NCBI GenBank assembly: GCA_002189035.1
Contig: NEEC01000004.1
Span: 3,038,001 to 3,102,000 of the forward strand
Length of the DNA stretch: 64,000 nucleotides
Source: Utricularia gibba
Taxonomy: Eukaryota > Streptophyta > Magnoliopsida > Lamiales > Lentibulariaceae
Direction: 5' to 3'
The notes under the pieces were generated by a model. The model was not told the DNA's origin. It was given only the letters and a program-made list of their open reading frames with translations, and searched no databases. A program made the position numbers and the translations under genes. Below, one piece after another: positions 15,580 through 27,420 of the stretch. The stretch's first letter is position 1; the number at the start of each line of letters is the position of its first letter.

Positions 15580-16578
15580 AGTAACATGCCCACTTTACGG
15601 AGGATAGATATAGCCTCATTTTGTTGCATACGTTCAGCGATAGTATCTTATACTTTATGCATTGCTTTTAATTCCCCAACAATGTCTCCAATAACTTCAT
15701 CCTCTCTTTGAATCTTGTTAAATTTCTTGTTGTGTGACCCTACATTGTTTTCAGCAGCAGTACCATTAAGAGAAGATGATTCAACTTCCAAAATTGGAAC
15801 AACAACTGGTATTTTGAGCTGTTGGTGATTTTGGTGCATTATATTAGCATGATAATCATTGACTTCGACTTCAGTTGATGCACGGTTGGTAGCTTGCTCA
15901 TGAGCAACTTCATCTTTTCCAGTAGCAAATTATGTTCCAAAAATCTCCACCCAAACTTCTTAAAAGGCCACACCTTATTTCTTAAGCCCTTTATTCCCTT
16001 GATGGTTGCCTAAAAACAGAATCAAACACTCAACACTCATGATAGCATTTCGCAGACAATTAGAAATTAGTAATATATCAAAGAATGAATTCTAAAGGAA
16101 TTACAAAAATCATATGACTAAAGCAAATCTTATCAACAATGATTCCCAAATAAACTAGTGGAATAGATACTCAACAATCACAAACTAACAAAAGTAAGAA
16201 GTTTCACAAAAATACTAGTTCATCCCATATCTCGTCCAGTGCTTCTAACATCCTTGTAGCATTATTCCAACCCGTCCCCGATCGTGAAAGAATGTTCATG
16301 ATCATGTACTATTCTTTTTTCCAAATCTTGATTTTCAAAGAAATGTGTGGATTAGCTGTCAAAGATGAAGTGGGTTTGTATTTCTTCATCATCTTCTCAA
16401 GAGCTACATAATACGCATTTCTGAAACCATTTTCACTCTTCCACCCACCGTCGATAATATCTTTAAAAGCAATACTCAGAAGACGTTCTTCTTCAGCGGT
16501 CCAGCCACATTTCGATTTTGATTGACCATTTTTGTTCTCTATGGTTGTGGTGCTCCTTGATTGAAGAGCATGACGCAA
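15580..16578 (-). pseudogene. Harbinger ORF1-like Myb/SANT-domain protein remnant
   Basis: The minus-strand frame from 16578 holds a Myb/SANT-like (Myb_DNA-bind_3 type) domain: CGWTAEEERLLSIAFKDI, then DGGWKSENGFRNAYY and NPHISLKIKIWKKE. It continues after a frame change near 16310 with ILSRSGTGWNN and EALDEIWDEL, then a degenerate IFGxxxATGKDEVAHEQ segment (about 15930) and a polar C-terminal frame (15839-15648). This is the order of the DNA-binding companion protein that PIF/Harbinger elements need besides the transposase. Frame changes and stops show that it is dead. The transposase remnants at 10.1-13.2 kb lie on the opposite strand and could be its partner. Confidence 0.75.
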
Positions 16579-18103
16579 GGAACCCTATCCAAATAAAAAA
16601 ATGTTGAAGCATTAAAATGTCTTTTTCATAATCTGTAAAAAGCAATCCAATATATGCCTATCAAACAACTCATGAGATATCATATTCCAACTTACAAATT
16701 TCTGATCATAAAACATAATGTATAATTATAGGAGGGATAATTTTTATCTGATATAAATTATACCAATATTACTAAAATCATTATAAAACATGGTCGAAGT
16801 GGACAAAAAATAGATACTGACAGCCTGTAGTGGCATGAATAGGCACCAACCTATAGGAATTTAGAGTAGGTGATAGTTACTTACAAGCAAGACCATAGAC
16901 AAGATCGAGCGTATCTTGCCAGATGTAAAAAGTACCTGACCCATCCAAAATCAGTCGTCCTGAACTTTCCTATAAATATGAGTTCAAACTAAAGGAACAC
17001 ACATTCTACATTCTGCACTTAACACAATGCATCGCATTAACCTAATGTAATTCTCTCCCTTTCCTCCTATTGAAAGTCATTTCTTCGATGAGCTCCTCTA
17101 ACTTCATGGTTTTTTGTCACGATGATTATCACATAAAAAATCTTGGTGTCCTTGTGCTCAGCTTTACATTAACTAGAACCAAAAACCCAAAATTGGAAAA
17201 TCAAACTCCACAATGTGACTGATACTTAATTCGGTTCATTCTATTTAACTAATTTTTTTCCACAACAATTGGCTTTGTGGCAAAGGAGAGTACCCCGAAG
17301 AAGGCAAAAGTCATCCTTGAATTTCTTGGAATTTCATTGCAAACTTTGTTCATATTCCAGAGTATTTCCATAGCAAAATATTCTCCTGAGGTGTGAAGCA
17401 TCCTCTTCTTGCTTGTTTTTCAGTTTATCATTGATTGTCTTCTTACACCTTCCACAACTTTGCCATATAACTGCTTAATGTTATGGAAATCACTTGAAAA
17501 ACGCAAAAAATCCCAAATTCTCCGATATTTAATATCATATTTGGATAACGACAATCCCATGGTTTTCTTTGTAGTGATCTAGATTAAGCCACATGGCAAT
17601 ACTCATGAAAATGAAATGACGGTTATTTAGCAAAATCATTCCGATAGGCTATGTCTCACATTATATTCAATGCTCACATCCCCATGCATAATTAATAAAT
17701 AAATCAATTGTGATCTAGAGGTTGATGATATCCATACAAACCAAAATTAATCAGATTAGAGTTAAAGGATGAGTATTGAAATAGCGTAAGCTCTAAGTTT
17801 TCAACTATACTATGATCATGGTAAACATGAGCATAAGATGAAGCTGTCTTTTCTATAATTTTGTCTTGATACCTTTTGAGTGAATTATTCACGATGGTAA
17901 TACATGGTGCATATGCTATGGAGATGTATTTAATGATGATAAAAGGATGATATGCAAACATATCTATGTAAAAGAAAAACTTTCGCAAGTTTAGGAGTCA
18001 TTTGTTGGATAAGTCTACGCGTTCGTAGCATGAAAGCTTGCTATTTGCTATAATTGTGAATAGCAAGGACATGGACAATATGCTTGGTTGCATCTGCAAC
18101 TTC
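16579..18103. other. Intergenic, 3' side of the K+ channel gene
   Basis: No family was recognised. The minus-strand frame at 17704-17988 has no recognisable motif. The stretch next to 18104 should contain the 3' UTR of the TPK gene. Confidence 0.5.
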
Positions 18104-19210
18104 CTATGCTTCCCCCTCTGATTTTATCAGATCGTCTTTCGTTAATGTACCCGAGCAATCGATATCAAGGACTTCAAACCATTCCATCACCATTGCAACA
18201 TCCTCATCACATATCTTTCCCATTTCTTTTAGCTTGTAGATGACGAATTCTACAGCACTGGATGCAAGTTTAAAACAAGCATGATTTATTTTATGTAAAG
18301 GAAGATGAACAAAAAATGCTTACATCACAACTTTGTCATTGTCCAAATCTGCTGCTTCAAGGTCTGAAAATGTGAGCTTCCTTGTAAGAACCATTTTCAC
18401 AAGGGATTTCATTCTTGTCTCTGTGTGCAACTCAATGAGAGTGCAAAAGAATTGAGCCAAACAAATGGTACTAATCACTATCCAAAAGGCAGCAAACACC
18501 CTCCCTTCTGGAGTTGAAAATGTGTAATCACCATATCCAAGAGTAGTCATTGTAGCACAAACACAATACAATGAGTCCAAAATATCATACCCTTCTTTCA
18601 TATGCAAGAAAATAGTGCCAACAACTGCCACAATGATAAGAATGAGTAGCGTGATGTAGAGTTTATATTTGAGTTTATTGGCTTCAACTTCTCGAACCAT
18701 ATCCCTAGAATCGTGATGCTTGTGTAAATGCATTGCCTTAACCAAGTAAATCTCTTGATTCTCAACAATCTTGTTAGCAGCTTGGCTCAGCAAAAAACCC
18801 ACAAGACCCATGAATACAAAAACGCATGCTAAATTCTTTGATGCCGTAGTTATAGGCAAAAGATCTCCATATCCTACGGTTGTCATTGTAACAACACAAA
18901 GGTAAAACGAATCAATTATCCCATTTGTCTTGTGGCCCTTGATTTCATCTTGAACCAGAAAAAAGCAAAGCGTTCCTACACCCACATATGTAAATAGAAT
19001 GATGATAACTACCTTGATGTTCAAGGTATTTGTAGACATTGAACAAGTCTGATGATAAAGGGAAAGATTTTTGTGTTCTTGATCCTTGTAGCATACACCA
19101 TCAGGGGCGCTAATGCTTCGATGGAATCTCCTTCTTGTTATAGAATTGTATTGAAGTGATCTTCGACATGAATCCAATGTCTCAACAAGCAACCTTTCTT
19201 TATCAGCCAT
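18104..19210 (-). CDS. TPK: Two-pore potassium channel (TPK family)
   Basis: A K+-selective channel with two pore loops per subunit, in most characterised members a Ca2+- and 14-3-3-regulated tonoplast channel. Exon 1 (19210-18324) and exon 2 (18257-18104) splice in phase to 346 residues, at the short end of the family. Seen in order: RSISAP (31-36), a mode-I 14-3-3 site (RSXSXP) with Ser34 as the expected phosphosite; a first membrane segment (about 67-86); filter TVGYGD (111-116); second and third segments; filter TLGYGD (223-228); a last segment (about 239-260). Two EF-hand loops follow: DLDNDKVVIAVE (288-299), which spans the splice junction, and DIDCSGTLTKDD. The second loop ends in Asp rather than the usual Glu. 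Without the splice the frame would stop right after DNDKVVM, inside the first EF hand. Confidence 0.94.
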
Positions 19211-20379
19211 GAGAGAATCTCATGCCACTACATAACAAGAAATCCAATGTTTAATTGAAGTTGTTCTTCAATGCATTTAATATGAAAAATATAAAACAAT
19301 ATACTTCGAAATTTGGAAACAAATATTTTCCACATTTGGGAAACTTTGAATCCAAAATATTAGAGGTAGAAAAGACAGCAGGGGGTAATTAAAAGTGCCT
19401 ATCATCCTCTAATTTTCCGTCAAATGAAGCATGACTAAACATAGTAAAATAAATACATCAAGCATTTACTTGTGGTGTTATTGAGTTTTTATAGTTTTCA
19501 TGTTTTAGAATGATTTTTGTAATATTAAACAACTTATACGTGATTTCTTGGAAAACAGTAGAATGGCAAATAAGTGGTAATTTTAAAAAATAAGACTAAC
19601 CATATTTGATCACACATTAGGAAAATAATTCCACTAAGGTTACCAAAAAAGTTTACAAAAAAAGCTCTTGAAACTCCAGGGAGTATTTTTGACTTCTATA
19701 CATGCTCTCCTTTATCAAAACTACAATTCAAGTTTTCTTGTTCCTCTACGCATATACCTTCTAAAACACTGGGAATAGGATTGGGCATCCCTTTCCTCAT
19801 CTATTTATATCATATCCTCTACCAACGATGATATGTTCCCTTATTTTGAGGAAAAGTCATTGGACCACCATAAGACAAAAAGAGCGAATGATAACCTTGT
19901 AAGCGCAATTTTTATATATTTTTATATGCATTTTTTGTTTCATTTATATCAATATCATCAAATTAGGATTTAATTTAAATATTTAATTATTTTTATTAAA
20001 AAAATTAATATTTGTGGTACTGTGTATTTTATTTTTATTTCTACTTGTTTTTAGATGGATGCTTGAGTTAGGGATCGAAGCCTAGAGTTAGAATCAATTT
20101 AACGGAGGACTAAAATGAGAATGAATGCATTAATTTTGCATTGAAAGGAAGAAATGCATTGGGATCACCATATTGATATCGACAATGATCCATGACTATG
20201 TGGAGTAGATATATAGAAATATAAATAAAAGATAATTATAATGGATATTAATGCATGCCAATGATAGAAGGAAACTTTTATAGGTGTTGCAAGGTTGGAG
20301 ATTTTTCCTATCAAAAGTAATTTTTATTCTGAACATATAAACTACATATAATTCACATAGAAATGAATATAGCAGCAAT
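19211..20379. other. Upstream of the TPK gene, AT-rich
   Basis: This should contain the TPK promoter and 5' UTR. I see no coding frame or recognised element in it. Confidence 0.5.
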
Positions 20380-22968
20380 AAATCCTGGTCAATCCACAGA
20401 GAGCAAACATTTTTAATTGCTAGTTCTATGCATAAGTTGGATTAAACATGGAAGTTTCTTGGGTTGTGGGTTTTGATTCTAACTACAATTTATAAAACTA
20501 CTGGCTCCTAAATTAAAAGTAGAAAATAGAGTACATAAATTGACATTTTAAGCAACAAATATTGGGCAGTGCACTTAATCTAAAATTAAATTGCATAAGA
20601 ACATATTAGAATTTATATTCAGGTGTCTAGTTCAAAGTATGCATGCGAAGACAATGACAAGAAAATGAAACAAACATGTTAGGTAGATGAGGACATTCAA
20701 CCAAGTGAAACATTCAAATAGGAAATGTAAATTGGCAAATTCTAGAAGTAAAATATTTGGAAAAATTCTCCAGCAATTTTTATTTTTCTTCTTTTCGAAC
20801 TGTAGGTTATCAAGCTTCCTTGTCCTTCGATCATGCCTCAGCTTCACTTATGCACATTGGAAGTTAGTTCGTGTGTCATGTTGGAACTTCTCTTCGTTTT
20901 TTATTCTCGACTATGGGTTCAAGAGCTTTCCTTCTCTTCTATCTCCATCTCAACTATGCTTTTGGGCAATGCAGTTTTTCTTCCAATGTCATACTGGAAC
21001 TCTGATTCATGGCAAGCTCTGAGTATCATATTCAAAATGTTACTACTGATACTTGTTTAATTTTCCATAGTAGCATCTCAAAGATGAGTCATCCAATGAA
21101 TCGATTCTTTAATCTACACTGACACTTTAGTTCTAGTAATCTCATTACATCAATTGTGAAAATGATTATCTAAACAATTTAGGGAACTCAATATGTTGCA
21201 TTTATAGAGACAAAGCTGGTGCATCTAAATGTTGTTAGGGGTGAACTAGAAGAGAAAATCTTGAATCTAAAGCCTCTGTATACTCACATGAAGCAAATTT
21301 TCGTGGATGGTGAGCAGAAAAATTACAAAGTTAGTCTTATCTCAGACCAAAAATCAACATTGCTTGTAGGTTTCATCCAAGATCCAAAAAACGTTTCAGA
21401 TCTTGAAATATTTTTGTATTAGTAATTGAAGGGGAAAATCTTTGTATTAATTATTTTAGGAAAATTTATGGGTCTGAAGATGCTTGCATGATTGTAGAAG
21501 TGTGTCCTGACGAGTAGTTACTCCTAGGTAAAACTACAACTGGAGAACGAGATTCTACTAATATTGTTAATTTTATTGATGTAGGAAATATATCAGTTGG
21601 AAATGAATAGCATGAAAGGAACATGTGTTTCAATGATGAAGAATCTAACATTTGAGATGATCCATATTGGTGGAGGAGATGTAAAGATGGGGTATTCAAA
21701 ATGTTGAACAACACTGTAAAACATTTGAGAATGAGGCCCATGAAGTTGTTGATAATATGGTATTGAAAGATACAACAAAAACGTAGCCTCAAAGAGAGTC
21801 GAGTCCAAAACAATAAATAGGGATGCTTGTGGGAGTCAATCCAAAGCTAAGTTTTATTTTGCATTTTATTTTTAGTATTTAGATTTTATTTTAGAATTAT
21901 GGACCAACAATGCAAAGGAAATAGACTTGTTTTGACTAAGTTGTAGGAATTTGTGAAATGTGCACTAATTGAAAAGCAAGAGAATCATGCTTCTACTCCC
22001 TTTGTACTACTTAAAGAAGCTTGAAATGTTGGTTGGCTTGAGGACTTGCTTAAGAAATTAAAAGAGCTAAAACAGAAAGGGAAGGACCCCTCCTAGTCTA
22101 GTAACCACTGTTGTTATTGCTTTGATTTTATTTTTATTTTTATTTTTGTTTATTGTATTGCGTAGCCTTGGTGTTAGTCTATGTTAGGAATTATTTTCCT
22201 ATATGTTGCGTTTTTACATGATGGTATATCCTTTGTTCAAATAATTCAATGATTGAATATGATGATTTTGTGATGATAAAGATGCATGAGCTTTGTTTGA
22301 ATCCTTTTGACCCTTGTGACCATTGTTTGTAATCATTTCTTTTGTGAGTGCAAGTATGATTAGAAGAACCTAGAGAGTACAATTTAGATTTATTTACGTG
22401 AGTTGATATATTTCATTGCTGCAAAGATTAATGATCACCAATGAAAAAAAGAGAAAAGAAAGAATGAAAAGAATATGGGTCAAGAAAAGCATCATCATTT
22501 GAAAAGCAATGAGACCTGAGTCTAAAAAAGCAACATGCAATTTGAAAGCATATGCAAATTCATTGAGAAGTGAATAAATGAGCAAGGATGAATTGGTCAA
22601 CACTCTCTAAATTAAGGAGTCCTGAAATTTTATGTCTAGATTAATTCTGAAATGTTGTTCATTCAATATCTCATATATGTAAAAAAATGGAGAGAAAGAC
22701 AAGAAAAATACAATGAATTGGCAATCACAATCTTTATTTTGCTTTGAATATGTTAATGTATGATTTTTAATCTTTGAATGTACTCTCCAAGGAGAACTTA
22801 TTCATACCTGCTCGAGTGTTATATGTTTTGCACATGAGTACACCTAGGGTTCATGCACCTTAACTCATGACATCATCATTCCTATTCATCTTGTATGATT
22901 TAGAATTTAGCTTTTTTTTAGTCTTAGTTAGGACTTGAGAACAAGTTTAGCGTCGTTGTAACATAATG
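20380..22968 (+). mobile_element. Decayed retrotransposon interior ending in a polypurine-like tract
   Basis: A fragment at about 20385-20450 is a diverged third copy of the 102-bp repeat at 24610 and 25221. Further on there are only short frames, such as 21219-21422, that I do not recognise. The last ~50 bases (22921-22968) repeat the sequence that precedes the LTR at 8705, including GACTTGAGAACAAG and GTCGTTGTAACATA. I infer the 3' part of an LTR retrotransposon whose 3' LTR follows at 22969. Confidence 0.4.
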
Positions 22969-24149
22969 TGATAATACATAATTTTGATTGTTTCAAGATA
23001 GGAAAAGTATTATACTACAAAACTCGGATTTTATTGTGTGTTTTAATGTTTTTATGATTAGCAGCATTGTTTGTGTATGTTATTCTTAATTCGAACTAAA
23101 TACCGATTTAGTCTCAATCTTTGTTCCAACCACTTCCTTTGAGCAATGCAACACATTTTAACAGTCCAAATCTCAAGGAGCAGAAAGAGAATAGTGAAGG
23201 TTGTAAAAGATATGGACAAAAGTTGAATGGAAATACACCGAAATCCAAGGAGATAAAAAAAAGATGGATTTTGGACATGATGAAGAGTGAGAAAATATCT
23301 CTCACACTTTGAACAACAAGCCACACAATTCTGGGAAGAGGGATCTAGTAGGAAATGGTAGAAGAACTATAGAGAACGAAGGAGACAAAATGAAGAACCA
23401 AGCTTACCGCTGAACTTTCCTTTGTTTATCAAGAGCACTTATTTCTAGTCGGGAGTAGTTTTATTTTTCCACACGAGCTATGACAATTTCTGTTTCTACT
23501 TATGTTTTTTTCCTTCTTATTGCACTGTGACATGAACATGTTTTGGTTGCTATGTTATGAACGTGTTTCATTTTACTTCAGCATGAGTGGCTAAACATAC
23601 GTAATGCCTTGAAGTAGAAGGGAGTGTGTATGGTTATTGCTTATTAGACTACATTAGCTTAGTAATCACACTATTTTCCTACAAACCAGAATAGATCTAA
23701 GAGTAGGAAGTAGTGATATTCATCATAAACAGACCTAATTAGAGGTAGATCAAAGATTAGAAACAAGAATGGTTTAGGTAGACTTGAATTCTTCATTTGT
23801 TGAGTGAATGATTATTGAGTTGTATGGGTTAAGTGTAGGAATGATCATGTCACTCCTAGAAGTTTCAAGGCATTGCATTATCTAGTTTTAGTTAGTAGCC
23901 GACTTTATGTGTGTGTTTTTCTATTGTATTTTATCATAAACCTACCTTAGTCTTAACATAGACTTAATCTCTTAACTTTGACACACAGTGAATGCATTCA
24001 CTTTCACAGGAAGCACATAGCTCATTGTGTTCGATCCTAGCCCACTATGGTCATATTTCTTCTATAATTGAATGTGAATTAGCTTTATAAATTTTATTTG
24101 ATAGGAGAATTTGCAATTTATAATGACTTGCTAAATTTTTCGTTTATCA
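22969..24149 (+). mobile_element. Retrotransposon LTR, family member 2 (likely 3' LTR)
   Basis: Starts TGATAATACATAATTTTG and ends TTTTTCGTTTATCA, 1181 bp. Its body shares CAAATCTCAAGGAGC, AATTAGAGGTAGATCAAAGA and GTGTTCGATCCTAGCCCACT-like stretches with the copies at 43544 and 61254. Flanks TAATG and CCATG do not match, and a polypurine-like tract precedes it, so it is not a simple solo LTR. The hairpin at offset 126 is reduced to a 7-bp stem, ACTAAAT/ATTTAGT (23095-23112). Confidence 0.8.
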
Positions 24150-24609
24150 CCATGGGTAGACTTCCATTTATAATGAGCGAAAATGCATGGTTAAGATCAA
24201 AGTATCTTCGTTGATCTCAATTCTAAACTTACTTGCACGAGTATCATATTCAAAATCTGGCTACTGATACTTGTTTAATTTTCTATAGTAGCATCTCAAA
24301 GACAAGTCATCCAGTGAATAGATTTTGAGTAGCAGAGAAGACGAAAGAGAGGCATTCTAGCGTGACACTTGGACTAATCTCCGCCCTCAGAAGTGCAGCT
24401 AAGACTTGAATGAAAGAGAAGGAAACCTAGGAATCAATAGTTTGAGAGGGAGAAGACAAGGAGAATATAGAACTGGAGAATCGGACAAATATTTTATTTT
24501 TCTTGCGAATCTTATTTCTTGCATCATACTTCATGAACATGCACATAATTTCCATCTCATGTTTTCAATATTCAACGTGTTCAAATGCTTTCATCATCTC
24601 ATTTGCGCA

Positions 24610-24711
24610 TTTCCAGAAAACCCCCGTTTAATCCAGCTTACGCATAGGACCAACAACTGAAAAACTGTTTGCTATTTGTGGATCGACCTGAACTTACTAT
24701 TGCTACATTAA
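24610..24711 (+). repeat. Left arm of a 102-bp inverted repeat
   Basis: The reverse complement of this arm matches 25221-25322 base for base except for about five substitutions; both arms are 102 bp. It contains GATCGACCTGAACTTACTAT, which resembles the end region of plant LTRs. The spacer of 509 bp holds an antisense gypsy integrase remnant. Confidence 0.9.
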
Positions 24712-24799
24712 TTTCTTTGCGAATGAAATGTAGTGTGTTTGTTCAATTTATAAATTTCTTTTGATGGGGAAAACATTGAGACTTGCAACATCTATAGAA

Positions 24800-25200
24800 T
24801 TTTCCATCCGTCAAGAACACAAACACTAACACTTGTAAACTTAGTGTCATTATCATAAATCAAAGTTCTTTGTAGCTCGAATCTGTAAATGAGGTTCTCT
24901 CACAAAAATGTTTCCATTGTCTTTTTAATAAAAGATACTTTAGGCTTAATCCATTTAGAAAAATACTCTAGAATGACAATAAAGGATATTTGTTCTCCTA
25001 GAGCCAAAATGAAGAGTCCAATGATATCAATCCTCCATCAGTTGAATAGACATTAAGTATGGACTACAGTAGCATAATGGGAGCCCTTGACAACTTTCCA
25101 TGGCACTACAGTTTTTGTATCATTGAGTATATTCTTTAAAACCCTTAACCATTGTGGACCAATAATAGGCATATTGATTTATCTTCACTTCAATGTCCGA
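24800..25200 (-). pseudogene. Decayed Ty3/gypsy integrase
   Basis: Reading the minus strand in shifting frames gives YYWSTMVKGFKEYTQ (the zinc-binding-domain end of gypsy integrases), a WYHWTLHFG-like block where the family has WGLDFIGP, and then KWIKPKVSFIKKTMETFL, ENLIYRFELQRTLIYDNDTK and FTS, which corresponds to the second catalytic Asp region (SDNGTQF). Stops and frame changes are frequent, so it is an old copy. It belongs with the RT remnant at 26880-27420 on the same strand. Confidence 0.6.
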
Positions 25201-25220
25201 TAAATGATGTTGGTCCTCAA

Positions 25221-25322
25221 TTAATGTAGCAATAGTAAGTTCAGGTCGATCCACAAAGAGCAAACGGTTTTTTAGTTGTTGGTTCTATGCGTAAGCTGGA
25301 TTAAACGGGGGGTTTTCTGGAA
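25221..25322 (-). repeat. Right arm of the 102-bp inverted repeat
   Basis: Partner of 24610-24711. Downstream on the plus strand (25400-25550) the sequence contains a TATA-like TTTTATAAGGAGG stretch, as in LTR promoters, so the arms may be pieces of LTRs in opposite orientation. A diverged third copy lies at about 20385-20450. Confidence 0.9.
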
Positions 25323-26879
25323 ATCCGTTTAATGTTACATTAATCCTCTATGTCCTTCTATGTCTGCATTCACTGGTTTATTCCGAATAACCGGTTATAG
25401 AAGCAATAAATAGCTTACTCTCCCTTACATCTTTTATAAGGAGGCACGGGAACAAGCTCATATGATTCCCTCTTGGATGATTGAGAGGACAAGAGAATTA
25501 CCATCAATTGCCCTCAAAACTGAATTAAGCGTGTGTGCCAGGTTACTGCCAATGAAAAATGGCAATTACGAGATCACTACTCATCCATTAATAAAGTATC
25601 CTTATCTTAATTCTCCCCCGAACCAATAGGGTTAGAGATGGTACTCTTCACCTTATCCTACATCAAAATCCATGAAGAGTGGCCGGCTACTCATGGACCA
25701 TGACTAAGAATAATTATAAAAAGGCTGCAACATGATGCATGGAAATATGTGAAATTCATAAGAAATTTAGTGAGGAACCGAGATTTGTTTTAAAACATGT
25801 AAAGAAATTTCATAAATTTCCAGAAATTAAGAAGGTCTAGCCACAAATGTCCATGAAAAATAGAAATGAAAACACAAATTTAAAAATCTTTTTTCTCCCT
25901 ATGGTGGAGAGGAAGAACAAAAGTTCAAGTGCGAATTGTAAGAAAGAAGTTCAATTTCATATGTACCAAGTTTGCTTTAATTCATATCTCATATGTATTT
26001 ACTTCATCTACTCTTTTTTCTTCAATCCTTCTGTCTTGCTTGCATAACCAACTTTCTCATTCATGCAAATAATAGTCCATTCATTACACCAGACTCTAAC
26101 ATGTCATAAGGCATGGGCCTTGAACAATAGAAGTCTTCCACCCACAATGGATCCAAGTTGCGTACAAGTCACTAAATGTTAGTGTTTTGTCTCTTGGAAG
26201 TCTTCTGCCACAATCCAACATTGTTTCCTACCACTTTTGGGTGAAAGTACAGAAATATATACAAATACAATAATAGTAGTTTTCTAATAAAAATATAATA
26301 GTTGTTAATATAACTTCTAATTGGTCAATTTAATCATAAATTAATATATAATAATACATAATAAATATATAGAAAATGATACTTAATAGAGGATTTCATA
26401 TCCACGACATTGTTTATGAGGAAATACAAGAACTTCACAAACTGCATGTATGAGATACCTATCAATGGATTCTAGGAAGATCTCACCTTCCAACTCATCC
26501 AAAGTATAGCTATTTGTTTTCAATCATCATAGGTCCACTTGTAAGAAATGGATGCTTATGATGACATTCCCAATAGCAAATTTGGTATGGTCTGAGTTTT
26601 AGTAGATTTCCATGGCATCAATCAAGGTTCAGAGTGCCCCCACTCTATCAACCAAAATTTTTCAATCTCCCTACTAATTCAAGGTTGGAAAGTATGGATT
26701 TAAGGGGGGATATTTGTGAATAATTTTTCAATTCTTTCCCCAAAGTATGATCTCAATTTAATGGCTCATAACTTAGGCCGTCTTTTCTGCATCCAAATAG
26801 GGGTTTTTTGACTAGTTTCAAACTTCTCCTCATGTAGTATACCGATTTATGGATTTTGGTGGAAATGATCATATACAGC
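25323..26879. other. Degenerate repeat DNA, no gene
   Basis: Probably LTR-derived near 25380-25560; beyond that mostly unidentifiable. The minus strand of 26500-26880 may be a decayed gypsy RNase H/connection region, judged only from its position between the RT and integrase remnants. Confidence 0.35.
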
Positions 26880-27420
26880 TTGAGAGATTGTCCTGGGACT
26901 GGTTTAAAATACTCCTTCAAGGCTAAAAAAGCTTTTTAGATTCTTCATCACACTACAATAAGTTTGATTTTTTTGAGGACTTTTAAAACTGAGAGTGGCT
27001 CTTACATGGAGACAAAGGAGTTCAAGGTTACTAACATTTATGTTAGGACCTATACCTCTTATTGAATCTTTGGAGGTTGAATTTCCAAGATGCCTTTGAT
27101 CCTTATCAGGTTTTTATCAATGTCTTTCTTTAAGACATAATAACCTAGTGATTTATCACTTCCAACCCTATAGCACACTTTTCTAGATTAACATTTTACT
27201 TGTATTCTCTCATAGTTGTGAAGTAATTGGTTAAATATTGGATATCCACAAAATCGTAATCTTTTGATTTCACGGTCATGCCATCTACATATGTTGACGT
27301 GAAGTTGTCAATGTAAGGTTGGAAGATTTTGTACACTATTTTTTGATAGGCATCTTCAACATTTTTAGCTCAAATATTATTATCACATAACAACACGAGT
27401 GATTGCATACATACAAAGTA
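26880..27420 (-). pseudogene. Decayed Ty3/gypsy reverse transcriptase
   Basis: The minus strand reads AYQKIVYKIFQPYI, then FTSTYVDGMTVKSKDYDF, then FTTMREYK and NVNLEKCAIGLE. This is the order of a gypsy RT palm with the YVDD box and the following LRKY/KCAFG region. The box reads YVDG (about 27280-27291), so one of the two essential aspartates is lost, and several stops interrupt the frame. It is the 5' neighbour of the integrase remnant at 24800-25200. Confidence 0.65.

Noticed and set aside
22969-24149. Solo LTR with target duplication
   Set aside because: Borders fit the family, but flanking pentamers TAATG and CCATG differ and a polypurine-like tract precedes it, so it is called a 3' LTR instead.
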